The notes below the pieces were generated by a model. It was not told where the DNA came from. It saw only the letters and a list, made by a program, of their open reading frames with translations, and did not search any database. Below, piece after piece: positions 33,291 through 45,800 of a DNA stretch of 64,000 bases (the stretch's first letter is position 1; each line of letters begins with the position of its first letter). The position numbers and the translations under genes were made by a program. Origin of the DNA: Dendrolimus kikuchii (Eukaryota > Arthropoda > Insecta > Lepidoptera > Lasiocampidae); contig CM034401.1 in assembly GCA_019925095.2 (NCBI GenBank), positions 7,351,838 to 7,415,837 on the forward strand, given 5' to 3'.

Positions 33291-36200
33291 TAAAGAAACG
33301 ACAACAAAAATCGGTATATATACGTGAAGCAAAAACTTGGTACCACTTTTTACGAAAATTGCGCGGATGGAGGAGTATGAAGTTTCGCACACTTATAGTT
33401 TATATAGAAAAGAAGCGACGAATGCTATTTTTTTTATATATACATGCATAAAAAATACATTAAATCAATAAAAAAAACATTACACACACTACCATGTATT
33501 TGACACACACACGTATATATACTCTTTTGTTTATTGTTAAAGTCAAATTAACAGTGTAGCCTTGGCGAAATCTGTAATTATAGAAGTATGTCTTTGACAT
33601 TAATTATTATAGTCCAATTTCTGGCACGGGAGTCCACTAGTATATAGAAACATACATACGTATACGAAATTAAATTTATTTTTAACTGACTTCTAAAAGG
33701 AGGTTTTCAATTCGTCGTATGTATGTTACTCGATTTCTCCGTCAATTGTGGACCGATTTTTTCTTATCTTTATTCGTAAGTGTATACACCCGAGGTGGTC
33801 CCATGGTCACCAAGTCGGGATCTGATGAGTGGATCCCAGGGAAATCGAGAACAATCCTTATTGATGAGCGTCCACGCCGAAAAGTGAGCTAGTAACCTTG
33901 TATATGCCTGCCAGTAGTACAATTTCTATAGGCGCTTATAGTTCGCGCCACGTGAAAAGAACTCTGGCTCTGAACCTGCGCAGTGAGCGTTTTATCGATC
34001 AAATTGGTGGTATGAAGGGGGCGAGACTAAGTAGCTAATAAAGTACCTAATAAGATTCTACAATAAACCAATTACTCATAAAACATTACCCTAGTACTTT
34101 AGGATACGACTGTACACCTGCGCAGACACATCCCCTCCACTACCGCTCAGAGCTCTTTTTACGTGGCGGGACCTATACTATATTATTATTTCTAAAGCTA
34201 TTAAGTGCCTACGCAACTAAAAAGTAAACAATATGTTTTTTTTTAACAAAAACAAAACCGGCTTCAAATTAAAAAGCAAAACAAATATTTAGCCGACTTC
34301 TTTCTACAACATCTTGAAGTCGATGTCAAGTAAACCATAAAGATAACTACAGTTTGCAAATTTGATGTTGTTTTTTTATGTTTTACTTGGCATGGACTTC
34401 AAGATATTGTAAAGTTGGTTCAATATTTATTTTTTGCATTTTAGTCGGAAGGCGATTTTGTTTTTATCAAAAAAAAATTGTGAAACATTCGTAATTGTTC
34501 TTTTTAAAATTTGTGTAATATATATTTGTCGTAAGTAAAATCTGTTAATTGATATCCTCAAAAATGTGATAATGCGCGAGCGAGATAGCGAACTCCATTT
34601 AGGTAGCACCTTAAAGTGATATTACACAGTTCATTTCTATCTTTCGATTTTGATGAAGCAACCGAAGTGATTCACGTAAAGAAAAAATTTAATCATTCAA
34701 TGTCATCGTTTATTTTCATTCTACGCCTTTTTGAATTGAATTAACTTAATTGAACTGTGTAATACATCTTTAAAAAATATTTATAATTACCTTCAAGTAA
34801 TGTTTTACCGGTCTGGTACTTTGTGTTTTTCATTTGTAATTTTATAACATCCCTTTGATGCAGTATGTTATACAAATATACATTATTGGTGTTTTGGCGG
34901 GTACTTGTATTGTGCTATCAACTATATTTTTATGAAAATTTTTAATAAACAATACTTGTTTAACATTTATTATTTTTATGCAAGAATTATGTATGCGTGT
35001 ATAAAATCTCAACTATTTAGTAAAATATAACTTTTCCAGTTGCCATAAATTCGTCGTTGTTTGGCGTCAGTCAAACGACGACCTACAATTTAGCTGGCTT
35101 TTGCCTGGTGCCTTTTCGCTTAAAGATTATTTTGAAGCTTGAATATTTATGAATATTTGACATTGCTTAGACACGCAAGGCATGCGAAGATATAAATAAA
35201 GAGAAGCAAAATTTTTACCTTAAACAAATAAAATGAATAAATAGTTTTTGATAGATCCGTTCCAACACGTTTTGAGGACAGACAAAAGAAGCATGCACAC
35301 TATCATTTCTCCGTTTGAAAAACGACTATTATATAATCTGAATACTGAATGATCAGAGACGTAGAAGTTAACATAGAAATGACATAGGTGAGTAAGATAT
35401 GTTGAAATTGAGCCAAAAATAAACGAACTTATCATTACAACTCTTCAAATGTCTTTTTTAACTGCTTAAAAATATATTGGTTATTTTAACTCATTAATTA
35501 AACAGCTAAAAATGTCACTAATCAAAAATATTGTAACTATTAAATTCATGAATTTTTGTCCCATTTTATCTGAATTGAAAAACAGAAGTGACCACGTATA
35601 ATTTTGGTTTAATATCGGATCGTTGTGAGCTTCAAATGGAAAGCGCTCATAGAAACTACCCATAAATTTTCTTATTCTAAATCGGCGCGATTTTCTTATT
35701 ACATAACGGTTTAGAAAAATTTCAGTGAATTTAAATTTAAGAAACTTTAAAATGTAAAAACCTGATATGATGTAATTCACTATCTACCGGATTGCTTCTC
35801 TATTTACTTCTTCCTCTACGCTCAGAACAATAAATTAAGCTATTAAGATAATTACAACACTATTCCTATATGCAGTGTGGAGTACTGGTATTTTATCTTA
35901 GTAGATAGTGTGATGTCTTCAAATCTTATTGCAATATTTTGATCCTCTTGTCAGTAATTAACGCCATTATACATGTACATAAGAGAGGGGATGCATATCT
36001 TTAATGTTTTATTTATGGGCCGCTATGTCATATTTAATTGTATAAAATGTGTAACAATGTGATTATTTTTTACATGACATTATTTATTAAACGGACTGAT
36101 TGATTTGTAAATGTGTTTTTATTTGTAACCTTTGACTGCTCCATCCGGAATAATGATAGTAACTGGCCAAATGCGTTTTTATGTTAAAAATAACGCCGTA

Positions 36201-37228
36201 AATGATTAGCGATATTCATGTTGTATATACATACATTATCTGCCAAGGTTTAACGTCATTGAAAATTAATAATAATGTCAAATCACAAATAACGTACTAA
36301 ATTAGAAAACGTGGAAAATAAACGTATCGACTTTAAATTATTGACTGATTTGGACTAAAAAATATGTTTTAAATAATATTGCGCCAAGAAAAAGCTTAGA
36401 CTGGCTATTTGTTATACTTGATACCCAGCCAACTTTGTACTGTCAGCGAAAATAACGTGTAAGTTTTCGGATAAAAAAAATGTGTTTTGATTATATTTTT
36501 TCTGATACGTTTCAAATAAAATTTTAATACTGAAATATATATATAAAGAACTTTTAAACATTAAACAATAACATAAATAAAAAGACAATTGGTCACATAA
36601 ATAATTTAATTTCTGAATTATACAATTATCACATAATAATTAGGGCTGCTTAGTTATAATAATTGTTGTCACTACTGTGTGTATACACTACAATGTGGTT
36701 ACTCTTATACCTTGCTTGTTATTTCGACTAAAATTTTTTAGAGAAATCTTTTCGCTTTTAGGCTCGTATTTTAAAATAGTACAGGTGGAAAAATAGACTC
36801 ATAATATTTGTCAAAATTAAAAGGATGTTTCAATATTTTTCGATATATTTATTAGATATTACATTTTTTTTTTTTTTTTATTAAAGATCTTTTAAAGTTT
36901 AATCTCTTTTGTTATAATATAAATAAAAAATATAGTCAAACACAATTTAAAGGACCATATTAAACATGGTTTAATATCTCAATTAGGTGTATATCAACAA
37001 AATACTAATTTAAAAAATAATTTCCTGTAATTTAAAATTGGGTCACGGATAATTAAAATAAAGAACTATAAGTCATAATCCCTGTAATCGGTAAAATAAT
37101 GCAAGCATTTTATGCGAGACAAATTGTACATTGCGAAATCAAAATCACACGAAAGTCAGGTACATTTCAAAACATAAACCAAAACATTTACACATTATCT
37201 ATACAATAATAACTATATATTAGCTCTA
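33291..37228. other. Intergenic AT-rich DNA
   Basis: I find no exon with supported splice sites and no RNA gene. Short homopolymer and (AT) runs are frequent. The region 33680-34290 has an inverted arrangement of cttctaaaaggaggtttt-like and related sequence, probably old repeats without clear ends. Confidence 0.35.
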
Positions 37229-37236
37229 AACACAAA

Positions 37237-38545
37237 CCCTCTTATTCATAAGAGTTATACGAGATTTCTAGTTTCGATAAAAATCAGTTTCAAGAAAAAT
37301 ATTATTCATAATCGTATTAACGGCGCGATTATGAGTGACACTTTAGCGAGCCTATAACAACAAAAAAATAGAATCGGTTATAGCCTATTTGCATAGAGCT
37401 TTCCTTTTCGGTTGTATTCTACCTTTAATTTCAATTAAACGGTTTTTAGCAACAAAAGCTCGTTAAATAAGTTTTTTGTTAAAACGGTTTTTGTCGCACT
37501 TTTAAAAAGCAGCTAAATGGTTCAGCAAGTTTTCAGTCGCATACAAAACATTTATATTAGAAACGGTTGTCCTAAAGAAAGTAATACTCGCGCTATAAAC
37601 TGATTAATGGGTTTACATAACACTATTTAATGTTTAAACTTCGAACCAAATAGTTGACTAAAATCGATTATAACGTTTAAAAAACGGTTAAATTATACCG
37701 GTTCCAAGCTTTGGCCTATAAACCTCGTACAGCTATCATGAATAAGGGGGTAACATTTTATTTGTTATGTCAATTTATACTGGAATGATGGTATTGACCA
37801 CCGCCTAGTATAAACGTAACTCTGAAAAGTTCCTAAATTCTACAAGACTAAATAAAACTATACTATATCTTTTGTACTGTTTATTTTCAAATATGTTGTA
37901 AATCATAACATGTCGAAAAGCGAGAGAAAAATAACCTTTGGTGTCAGTCATGTAGGATATGTGCTTTTCAGAATTAAGTTTCCGACGATCATATATTTTT
38001 TTATATTAAAACTGAGATTATTTGGATATTAATTTTTGTTTATTTTGTCCTCTTCAAATTATTGTACTTATAATGTTCTTTAATTTTGTAGGCCGGAGAT
38101 GGATATAAATTTTAATATTGGTAAATAATACAGTTCTCAAAGTTTAGGAGCGAAACCCTGTCAAAAACTCTTATATAAAATATCCCTCTCAAGTGTCATA
38201 AATGAAGGGGAGAACCACTATATGGAAATAAAATTGTTATATAATTATTAGAATATCATATTTTATTTATTATACATTGCCAGTAATTAATCTATTTGAG
38301 ATCTGCAATAATTGTTTACTTATATATCTATTTAATACAATTTTACTATTTGATATTTTAAAATGAAAGTCCTTACATAAAACATAGTAAAGACATTTAT
38401 ATTGCATATCTTATAAACTATTATTTTAAACAATTTATTTATATTAATTATAAGAGGTTTATAAGCTCATTATAAATGAGTTTAACCAAAAAACTTTTTA
38501 GTTTAACGAGTGTATAAGCCTCGTATAACCATTATGAATAAGGAT
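37237..38545. mobile_element. MITE-like cluster with 'cttattcataa' inverted ends
   Basis: Three related ends occur: ccctcttattcataagagtt (37237 on), ctcgtacagctatcatgaat followed by aaggggg (37724-37750, inverted) and ctcgtataaccattatgaat followed by aagga (about 38513-38540, inverted). The pair 37237/37750 bounds a 514-bp non-coding unit with about 27-bp imperfect inverted ends; the third end suggests a second or nested unit. No transposase is present. Confidence 0.45.
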
Positions 38546-38577
38546 GTGTTTAAATCGGAATCTAGAGAGAGAGAGAG

Positions 38578-38700
38578 ATAACACTTTAGTGCACACCAAA
38601 ATATACAATTACAAAAACAGACCATATTTACAATATTTTCTAGGCAATACAATAGGCGGCCTTATCGCTCAAAGCGATCTCTTCCAGGCAACCTAAATGA
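38578..38700 (-). mobile_element. Jockey-like LINE 3' end fragment
   Basis: It starts gataacactttagtgcacac and contains aggcggccttatcgctcaaa and gcgatctcttccaggcaacc. It is the nearest match, in reverse, to 43355-43480. Confidence 0.5.
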
Positions 38701-41082
38701 AAGATATTGAATCAGGCGATATAGGTGGTGCAGGAAAAAGGCCATAAATACATTAATACTCAAACTAATTTAATACATAAATATGTAAACACATACATAT
38801 ATATATAATCATATATATACAATAATACACAAGTTATTATAATAAAGTTATTAGCATGATTATATTCTGTTAATGAGACGTGGCTATTTGTGGACAAATA
38901 GTCTTTTCTAAGCAAATTTCTAAATGTTGGTTAGGATTTGGCCTCTCTGACAGTAAGAGAAATCTACGTACAGTTAAAACATAGGAGCATTAAACAAAAT
39001 TTAAAATTAAACAGAATAACGAAAAATTAACACAGGATAGGAATTGAATAAAAACTGCGACATTAGAACAGTATTCTAGAAACAAATGACTCCTTTCAAA
39101 TTAAAAAGTAATTTCGAACACATGCGGCGTTAGAAGACCGAAATATTTACTAATTTAGACGGTTTATCTGAAACTTTGGTTTGTGCATGCGTTATTTTTC
39201 TAAGAAACGAGTCTACATTTTTTATTAAATAAAATTCTAATTATGTATATTATTAAGTTAGATCATATAAACGTCTCTAGATCAATTGCACAAAAACGGC
39301 CCAAAAAAAGTGCACCAAAATTGTTGAATTGGTGCACTGGCTTCCTACGCCTGTTAGTGTCGTTTCGATTACTGTACTGGTTAGAGCTCTCGCAAAAAAA
39401 ATAATTATGCCGGCCTGCGCTATTAAAATGTGTCGGAACTATTTTAAAACGGGAAAGGATAAGGTTGAGATGTCATTTAATCGGAAAACTTAACACTTTT
39501 CTCATGATTTCTTTGTAAAAACATGAAATTTAATTTCGACATTTTAAAGGTTATCGAATTTATTGATGTTGTCAGGTGAGAAGTGTGACTTATTTTCCAA
39601 AATTTGGGGAATATTGTTACTTTTTTTTATTTATGAAATATGAATAATTGAAAAATCTATAGAAAACAGACATGTAATGTTTGTGTGTCCGGTTTTAGAC
39701 TTCCTACGGATCCAATTGTAGCATATTGTTGGACAAAGAGATGGATTTTGACAGAAAATATTTTGAAATCATTTTTGGAGATATTAATTTTGTCTGTATT
39801 CTGTTAGCTGCAATCTCCATTAATTCCTAATAAAGAAATAATTTAATATATTAATATGATAAAAAACAAATTTTAGTTCATAAAATAATTAAACTGAACT
39901 AGTTTGAATAAAAACTTGGATATGAATATTGTTATTTTTATAATAGCCCTTTTCAAGTGGTTTAGTTGCTCTTAAGTCCCTGCATTAAACTATCCAGTGT
40001 ACCTACCCCGTAGTTCCTACTACGGATATAAACTTCGTATTACACATAAAGGCCACTACCCAATATGAACCCATCGAATCGTTCCAAGTCCACTATTACA
40101 AATGATTTCACTGGCTTTTAGCGCAGGATAATCTTTGGGTTATAAATTGTCATCTAATAACCTTCGTGAACATGATGTGTAACACAAAAATAATTTGCCA
40201 TTATGAATAGTTTTTTTTTAGAATTATTACATTAGTATTGGTAATTAACAGACTTATAAATATGTACTAATATCTGTACAGGCATTTTATTGCGAATTAA
40301 AATTACTACATGTACTAAAATGTGTTATGAATTCATTTGTGCATGTATTTTTTATGGTTCGTTCCAAGACACACAACTTTTGTTGCTAATACTTTATTAA
40401 AAAAAAAACTAAAGCCTCTGAATTAAATTATAACATATAAAGCGATTAAATCATAACGATCATTTAAACTTTTCACTTACATAAAAACATATTTAATTAT
40501 AAAAAATGGGATAATATTTTTTACCTGATATCCCGAAAACACGCACACATTGATAGTTTTACGAGAGTGAATGTAGCAACGCTTCGCGTTTTTGATGCCG
40601 TTTTTGGCGGCGTTGTTTGTTAGCAATGCTCTCTCTAGACATGTTATATCTCAATTATTATTAATGGAATGTTTCAGGTTGTTTTTCTGTAAGCATAAAC
40701 TCGTCGATTTTAAGTACGAATACTTTACATATGGTTAAAAAAAAATTGCCATTGAAATAAACGTTTTCAATAGAATTTTTTTTATTATAAGATTTTTAAT
40801 ATTTGTAAGATCTGTTCCAATAGGATTTAAAATCGTCAGCAAACTATCGAATGCAAATACACTATATTTTTAGACCGGAGAAATTGTAGTCCCGAATTTT
40901 TTTCTGACTGTGTTGATCAGTCAGTTAACCAGTTTCAAATAATTTTGGAACAAACCCACACTTTACAGAATATATATATATATATATATATAATAAAATT
41001 AATAAGAAAAACATATTAAAAATAACGTAATAAAGTTACAATAAAAATACAAAATACACCAATAACAAAGAATGTGACAATA
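38701..41082. other. Intergenic AT-rich DNA
   Basis: No gene is recognised. An (AT)n run lies at about 40970-40992. A GC-richer patch at 40570-40625 (acgcttcgcgtttttgatgc) has no coding signal. Confidence 0.35.
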
Positions 41083-41311
41083 CATCAAGTAGAAAAAACT
41101 ATACAAATGTTGGCGTCCCAATACAATGATTGGCAGGTTATTGTTTTAATCAAAACATTAAGAAATGTTAGTAATAGTTGTTTTATTTTGTAACCATACA
41201 CTGATGATATCACTTGTATGGCTATAAAATAGAAAATATTAAGACTTTTTAATATCTTGAAGAAATAGTCTGGGTGCCAATCATTGGGTGGGGTGTCGAC
41301 AATGTAAAACA
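41083..41311. repeat. Fold-back MITE, copy 1
   Basis: A ~230-bp palindrome-like element. The left half has gttggcgtcccaatacaatg and aacattaagaaatgttag; the right half has ttaagactttttaatatctt and gggtgccaatcattgggtgg. It is related to the copy at 41745-41945. Confidence 0.5.
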
Positions 41312-41744
41312 ATTATTACGGCAGTTTTAGGTAACTACATACATATTAGGTACACAGTTTAAAATAGGAGTACTTAAGTACGCTTAAAAATATTTATTAC
41401 ATGGAGTGGAATCAAATATCTCCAATGTGGGCTTATAATAATGGTAATAAATAAAAATATACCTTTTCGAAAAGGTTTTCATTGAGCAAATAAAGTACGA
41501 TTTACATTTAAGTAAAATACTAATATAATTACATGATTAAAAAAACACTATGTATGTATATAAATGATGTCCATATAGAATTTTATTTGAGTATATAATT
41601 TCGAGTTAATTTTAATACTCACATGAAAAGCTTGGTTCTAAGCATATACAAGGATACTACCGATGCCAGTCGCCCAATAAAAAACGTAACATAACTAATT
41701 TTATTAATTTGATGTTTACAAAATAAAATCCATTATTAAATTAG

Positions 41745-41945
41745 AGTAAACTATACCACTGTTGAAAATAATTAATTGGCACCCAGTAAATTAATTCAAT
41801 ACATTAAGAAATCATAATAATATTTTATTTTGTTGCCATACAATAATAATATTAACATTGTATGGCTACAAAATATTAAGATTTCTTAATGTTTTCAATA
41901 AATTAATAGGATGCCAATGTTGAGTGGGTGGCAACAATAGTATAG
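41745..41945. repeat. Fold-back MITE, copy 2
   Basis: Two arms of about 95 nt pair imperfectly: ctataccactgttg ... acattaagaaatc on the left and gatttcttaatgtt ... caacaatagtatag on the right, around a loop containing catacaataataatattaac. There is no coding content. Confidence 0.55.
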
Positions 41946-42826
41946 TTTGCCCTATTTTTTTTAAATATACGATTATAAAATATATATATATCAAAAGGCT
42001 GTGTGACTTTTTTTTATAAAGAAATAAAAATCAATTGAACGAGATATGTCAACAAATTGACATTTTTATCTGTACTATGACTGAATTCACAAGAACTGCA
42101 TACTATATTATATATTATAATGATTATATGTATACATAATGTATTATGTGTACCACGCTATAATATTGATGACAACTGTAATGATATAGACGTTTGTAAG
42201 ATAATAAATAAATATTTTGTCTGTCATTACTTAAACATTGAAAATTCTTACAATTTGGACTAATAGCCAATAGAGTAGTAAATAGAAGCCGGCCATAGGA
42301 AATTCGGTCTAAAAATTAAAAAAAAAGAAGTAAGAATATCCTGTGGCGTCATCTAGTGATGTATTTAGGACATTATCAGAGTGACGTTTTTTATTGGGAG
42401 AATTCATACCATGTTATTTAATATATCAAATCTAGTTAATAACAATAATATCATGGTTTTGAACGACAAGATTAAATTAGATTTATTTTTAATTTATGAT
42501 GCATTGTCTCTGTCAAGTTTTGATGGTCATCGTAAAATACTTATTTTTGTTCCTTATTTTTAGTTGCCAGCAACCTAAAAATGCACCTTTTCACATATTA
42601 CAAGTACATTTATTTTGTTACTACTTAATGAATATCTTCTTTTGTGTCAATTTCAATGTTGACTAATTCTAAAGGCCGAATAGATGCCTCAAGTATGCAT
42701 AGCATAATTTGCACAGGTGTAAATTAAGCTTAACATAAAGTAAACAAATGCATGTCAAACATAAGTCAATAGGACATAGTTTAAAGAGATTTATAATCCG
42801 TGATTATATCACTACTAGAAGCAAAT

Positions 42827-45800
42827 TTAAAGTACATGCACAAGAAGCATTCCGACTGCTGCGCCCATTGTTAGCCCGACGCTTAGCATCGTCGCTATTA
42901 CTGATGACGCTTTCTCCCTCTCATGAAGTTCAACCACTCTGAAATTTAAGGAAAACTTGATATATTTAGCACTAGTTCAGCTATGCAATTTTAAAACCTC
43001 GCAAAAGTTTCCTAATAAATTTTAAAATACAGCGTGTCCAAACCTCTTTAGACACATTCTTTTTTTTGATGTGATTCTTTAATTCAAATTTTTCTTTTTA
43101 CTTTTGGTTCTGTCAAATTATATGTGGAGTAAATAACATATATTAATATTTTAAAACATTTGTTTAAATTAAACTATATCTTACTCATATAGAATTAGCG
43201 TAAGGCTTCTTTAAAGTTCTTAAAGAAGCCTACAAGCTTACTCTAACTCAAAATTAATCAGACTATATTTTTAAACTACCTAAGTATCTATTTCCCCTTT
43301 TTCCTGCACAATCTACGTCGCCAGATTAGCAAAGAATTTCCTTTAATTTAGGTTGCCTGGAAGAGATAGCTTTAAGCGATAAGGCCGCCTATTATATTGC
43401 CTAGAATGTATTGTAAACATAGATTATTTAGTAATTTTTTATTTTGGAGTGCAAAAAAGTGTTATCTATCTATCTATCTATATTTAATTACAGACCCCCC
43501 CTGACCATAATATTCATACCCATTTAAATTATACACAGCCAATAAACACGACACGAATTTTCTACATATCATTTGTTAACTATTTTTTAGCATTTTCGAT
43601 ACAGTTCTTACATGTTTTGACATAGTCTTTATTCTACAAATATCAATCTAGACATATTTATGCATTTAACATACATTCATGTCTAATAGAAAGCAATAAA
43701 TTCATTTGATAACCTAGTTTACAGAATAGCATTATAGATAGGTCGCTGATAGCGGCGGGCCAAGCGAGCAGAACATGGAAATTAGTTTGCATATTCGCAT
43801 TAGGGCACCTTTGACACGGTGCCACTTGCGAACAAATACAACAACCTGACTTTGACCCAATTAGACTTGCAAATAGTTATGGAGAAAATGATTAATTACG
43901 AGGGTTTAATTTATGAATTTATAGTAGCTTGATGGCTAAAGTACTCGCGTCTCATTCTAATGGTGCCGGTTTGAATTATAATTGGGGAAGAAGCAGACTT
44001 TAGACAATGTCCTGATCTAAAATCATATACGTATGTATATGATTTGTTTTAACTATTACGTAATTAACGCCAACAAGGATCGCGGCGTTGGCACCACCTT
44101 ATTCTCTTTTCCTTGCCCCAAGGCTATAGGAGAAACACCGACGACTTTTGGGGGGTATTTATTCCATCGAATATCTAACCGACGAGTCCGACACTAACAC
44201 CGTTGCCAGCCCTTGAGCAGCGGGGTGTCCGTAAACGGACTTCTCCACGTATAAAAAAAGGCTGACCGCCCACCTGATGGAAGGCAGTCACCGTCCCCGT
44301 GGAATACAAACCTGAATTTTACAAAAGCAAAAGTATGCTTTAAGAAGTAGTACATTAGTATATAATATTCATTTTCAACATTTGGCCATAAAATATGCAA
44401 ACGTCAAGTAATTAATAGATGATCTGCGTTACAACTGTTACAATAAGTGTTATAAATTGGCAAAAAAAAAACAATTTTTCACGAACTAACTGCTTTAACA
44501 TAGTTGATGTATATTTATATGTTATAATTTCACAAGATTAAAACAATAAACATTATAATTATATAATAATGCATGTTATAAAATCATAACAAACCATTGA
44601 AGCGTGAAATTACTATCTTAATGTCAATTTACACTATAAACAACTTGTTTGTTTACTTATAGATAAAGATGATAGTGCCAATTTTTTACTTTTATGCATT
44701 GGTAATAATACACATACATACATACATAACTTCACGCCAGTTCCCTTGCGGGGTAGGCACAAACAACAGAGCGCTATTTAGGCTTATTCTTACACACCTC
44801 ACTTGCTTCTTTGACATTCATAACTCTTGTCATGCACGTTCGTCTGTTCTTAAGGCTCCTGACATCACCTTCTGCTAGTACACGATCAATTTGATCATGG
44901 AAGGTGTGTCGTAGCCTTCCACGACTTCTGCATCCATCCACTTTTGCATTGTATATCTGTTTATTCATTCTTTCATCATGCATTCTTTCCACATGCCCGA
45001 ACCACCGGAGCATTTCTTTCCTTACCTTCACCCCGACACTTTCTTTCAGACCAACTCTCTTTCTTACTTCGGTATTACGAACGCGGTCCGCAATCGTCAC
45101 TCCGCAGATTTTGCGCAGTGCTCGCATCTCGACCGCGTTTACTCTACTTTCATGCTCTTTCTTCCATACCCAACTCTCGCTTCCATACGTGAGCGTAGGT
45201 ACCAGCACCGCGTTGTGTACGGCGAGCTGGGCCTTCTGGCTGAGGTTCTTAGCGCCTAGAAGTTTACCTAACGCTCCATTCAAACTATTCCCCAAATTCA
45301 CTCTTCTTTCTATATCAGCGGTGTACCTTCCATCCCTGCTAAAAGCACATCCAAGATATACAAACTCATTCACTTGCTCCAGCATAACATCATCGACCAT
45401 TATCCTTGCATTCGTTCTGGTTTCTTCTCTTTCAAACACCATAACCTTTGTTTTCTTCGCATTCAAATGTGGCTTACATCTCGCCTGACAGTCATCTTTC
45501 ATCATTGTGACTAGTGTTTGCAGTTCTGATGACGATTCGGCTAAAAGCACGGCATCATCCGCATAAAGCAAGGTGCTCACAACTAGATCACTCATCCGCA
45601 CCTCAACATCCATCAATCTTATTCTCTGGAGACAATCGTCCAGGTATAGGATGAACAGCAAAGCCGACAGCACGCAGCCCTGCCGGACGCCAATATTGAC
45701 GTCAAACCGGGGCGACAGGCTGCCATCCCCCCGCACGCATGCCATACAGTCCTCGTAAGTGGACTGCACAGCACGCATCAATTGGCCATTAATCCCATAT

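Noticed and set aside
44904..45758. Plus-strand open frames up to 194 codons
   Set aside because: They are antisense to the LINE family A RT fragment.
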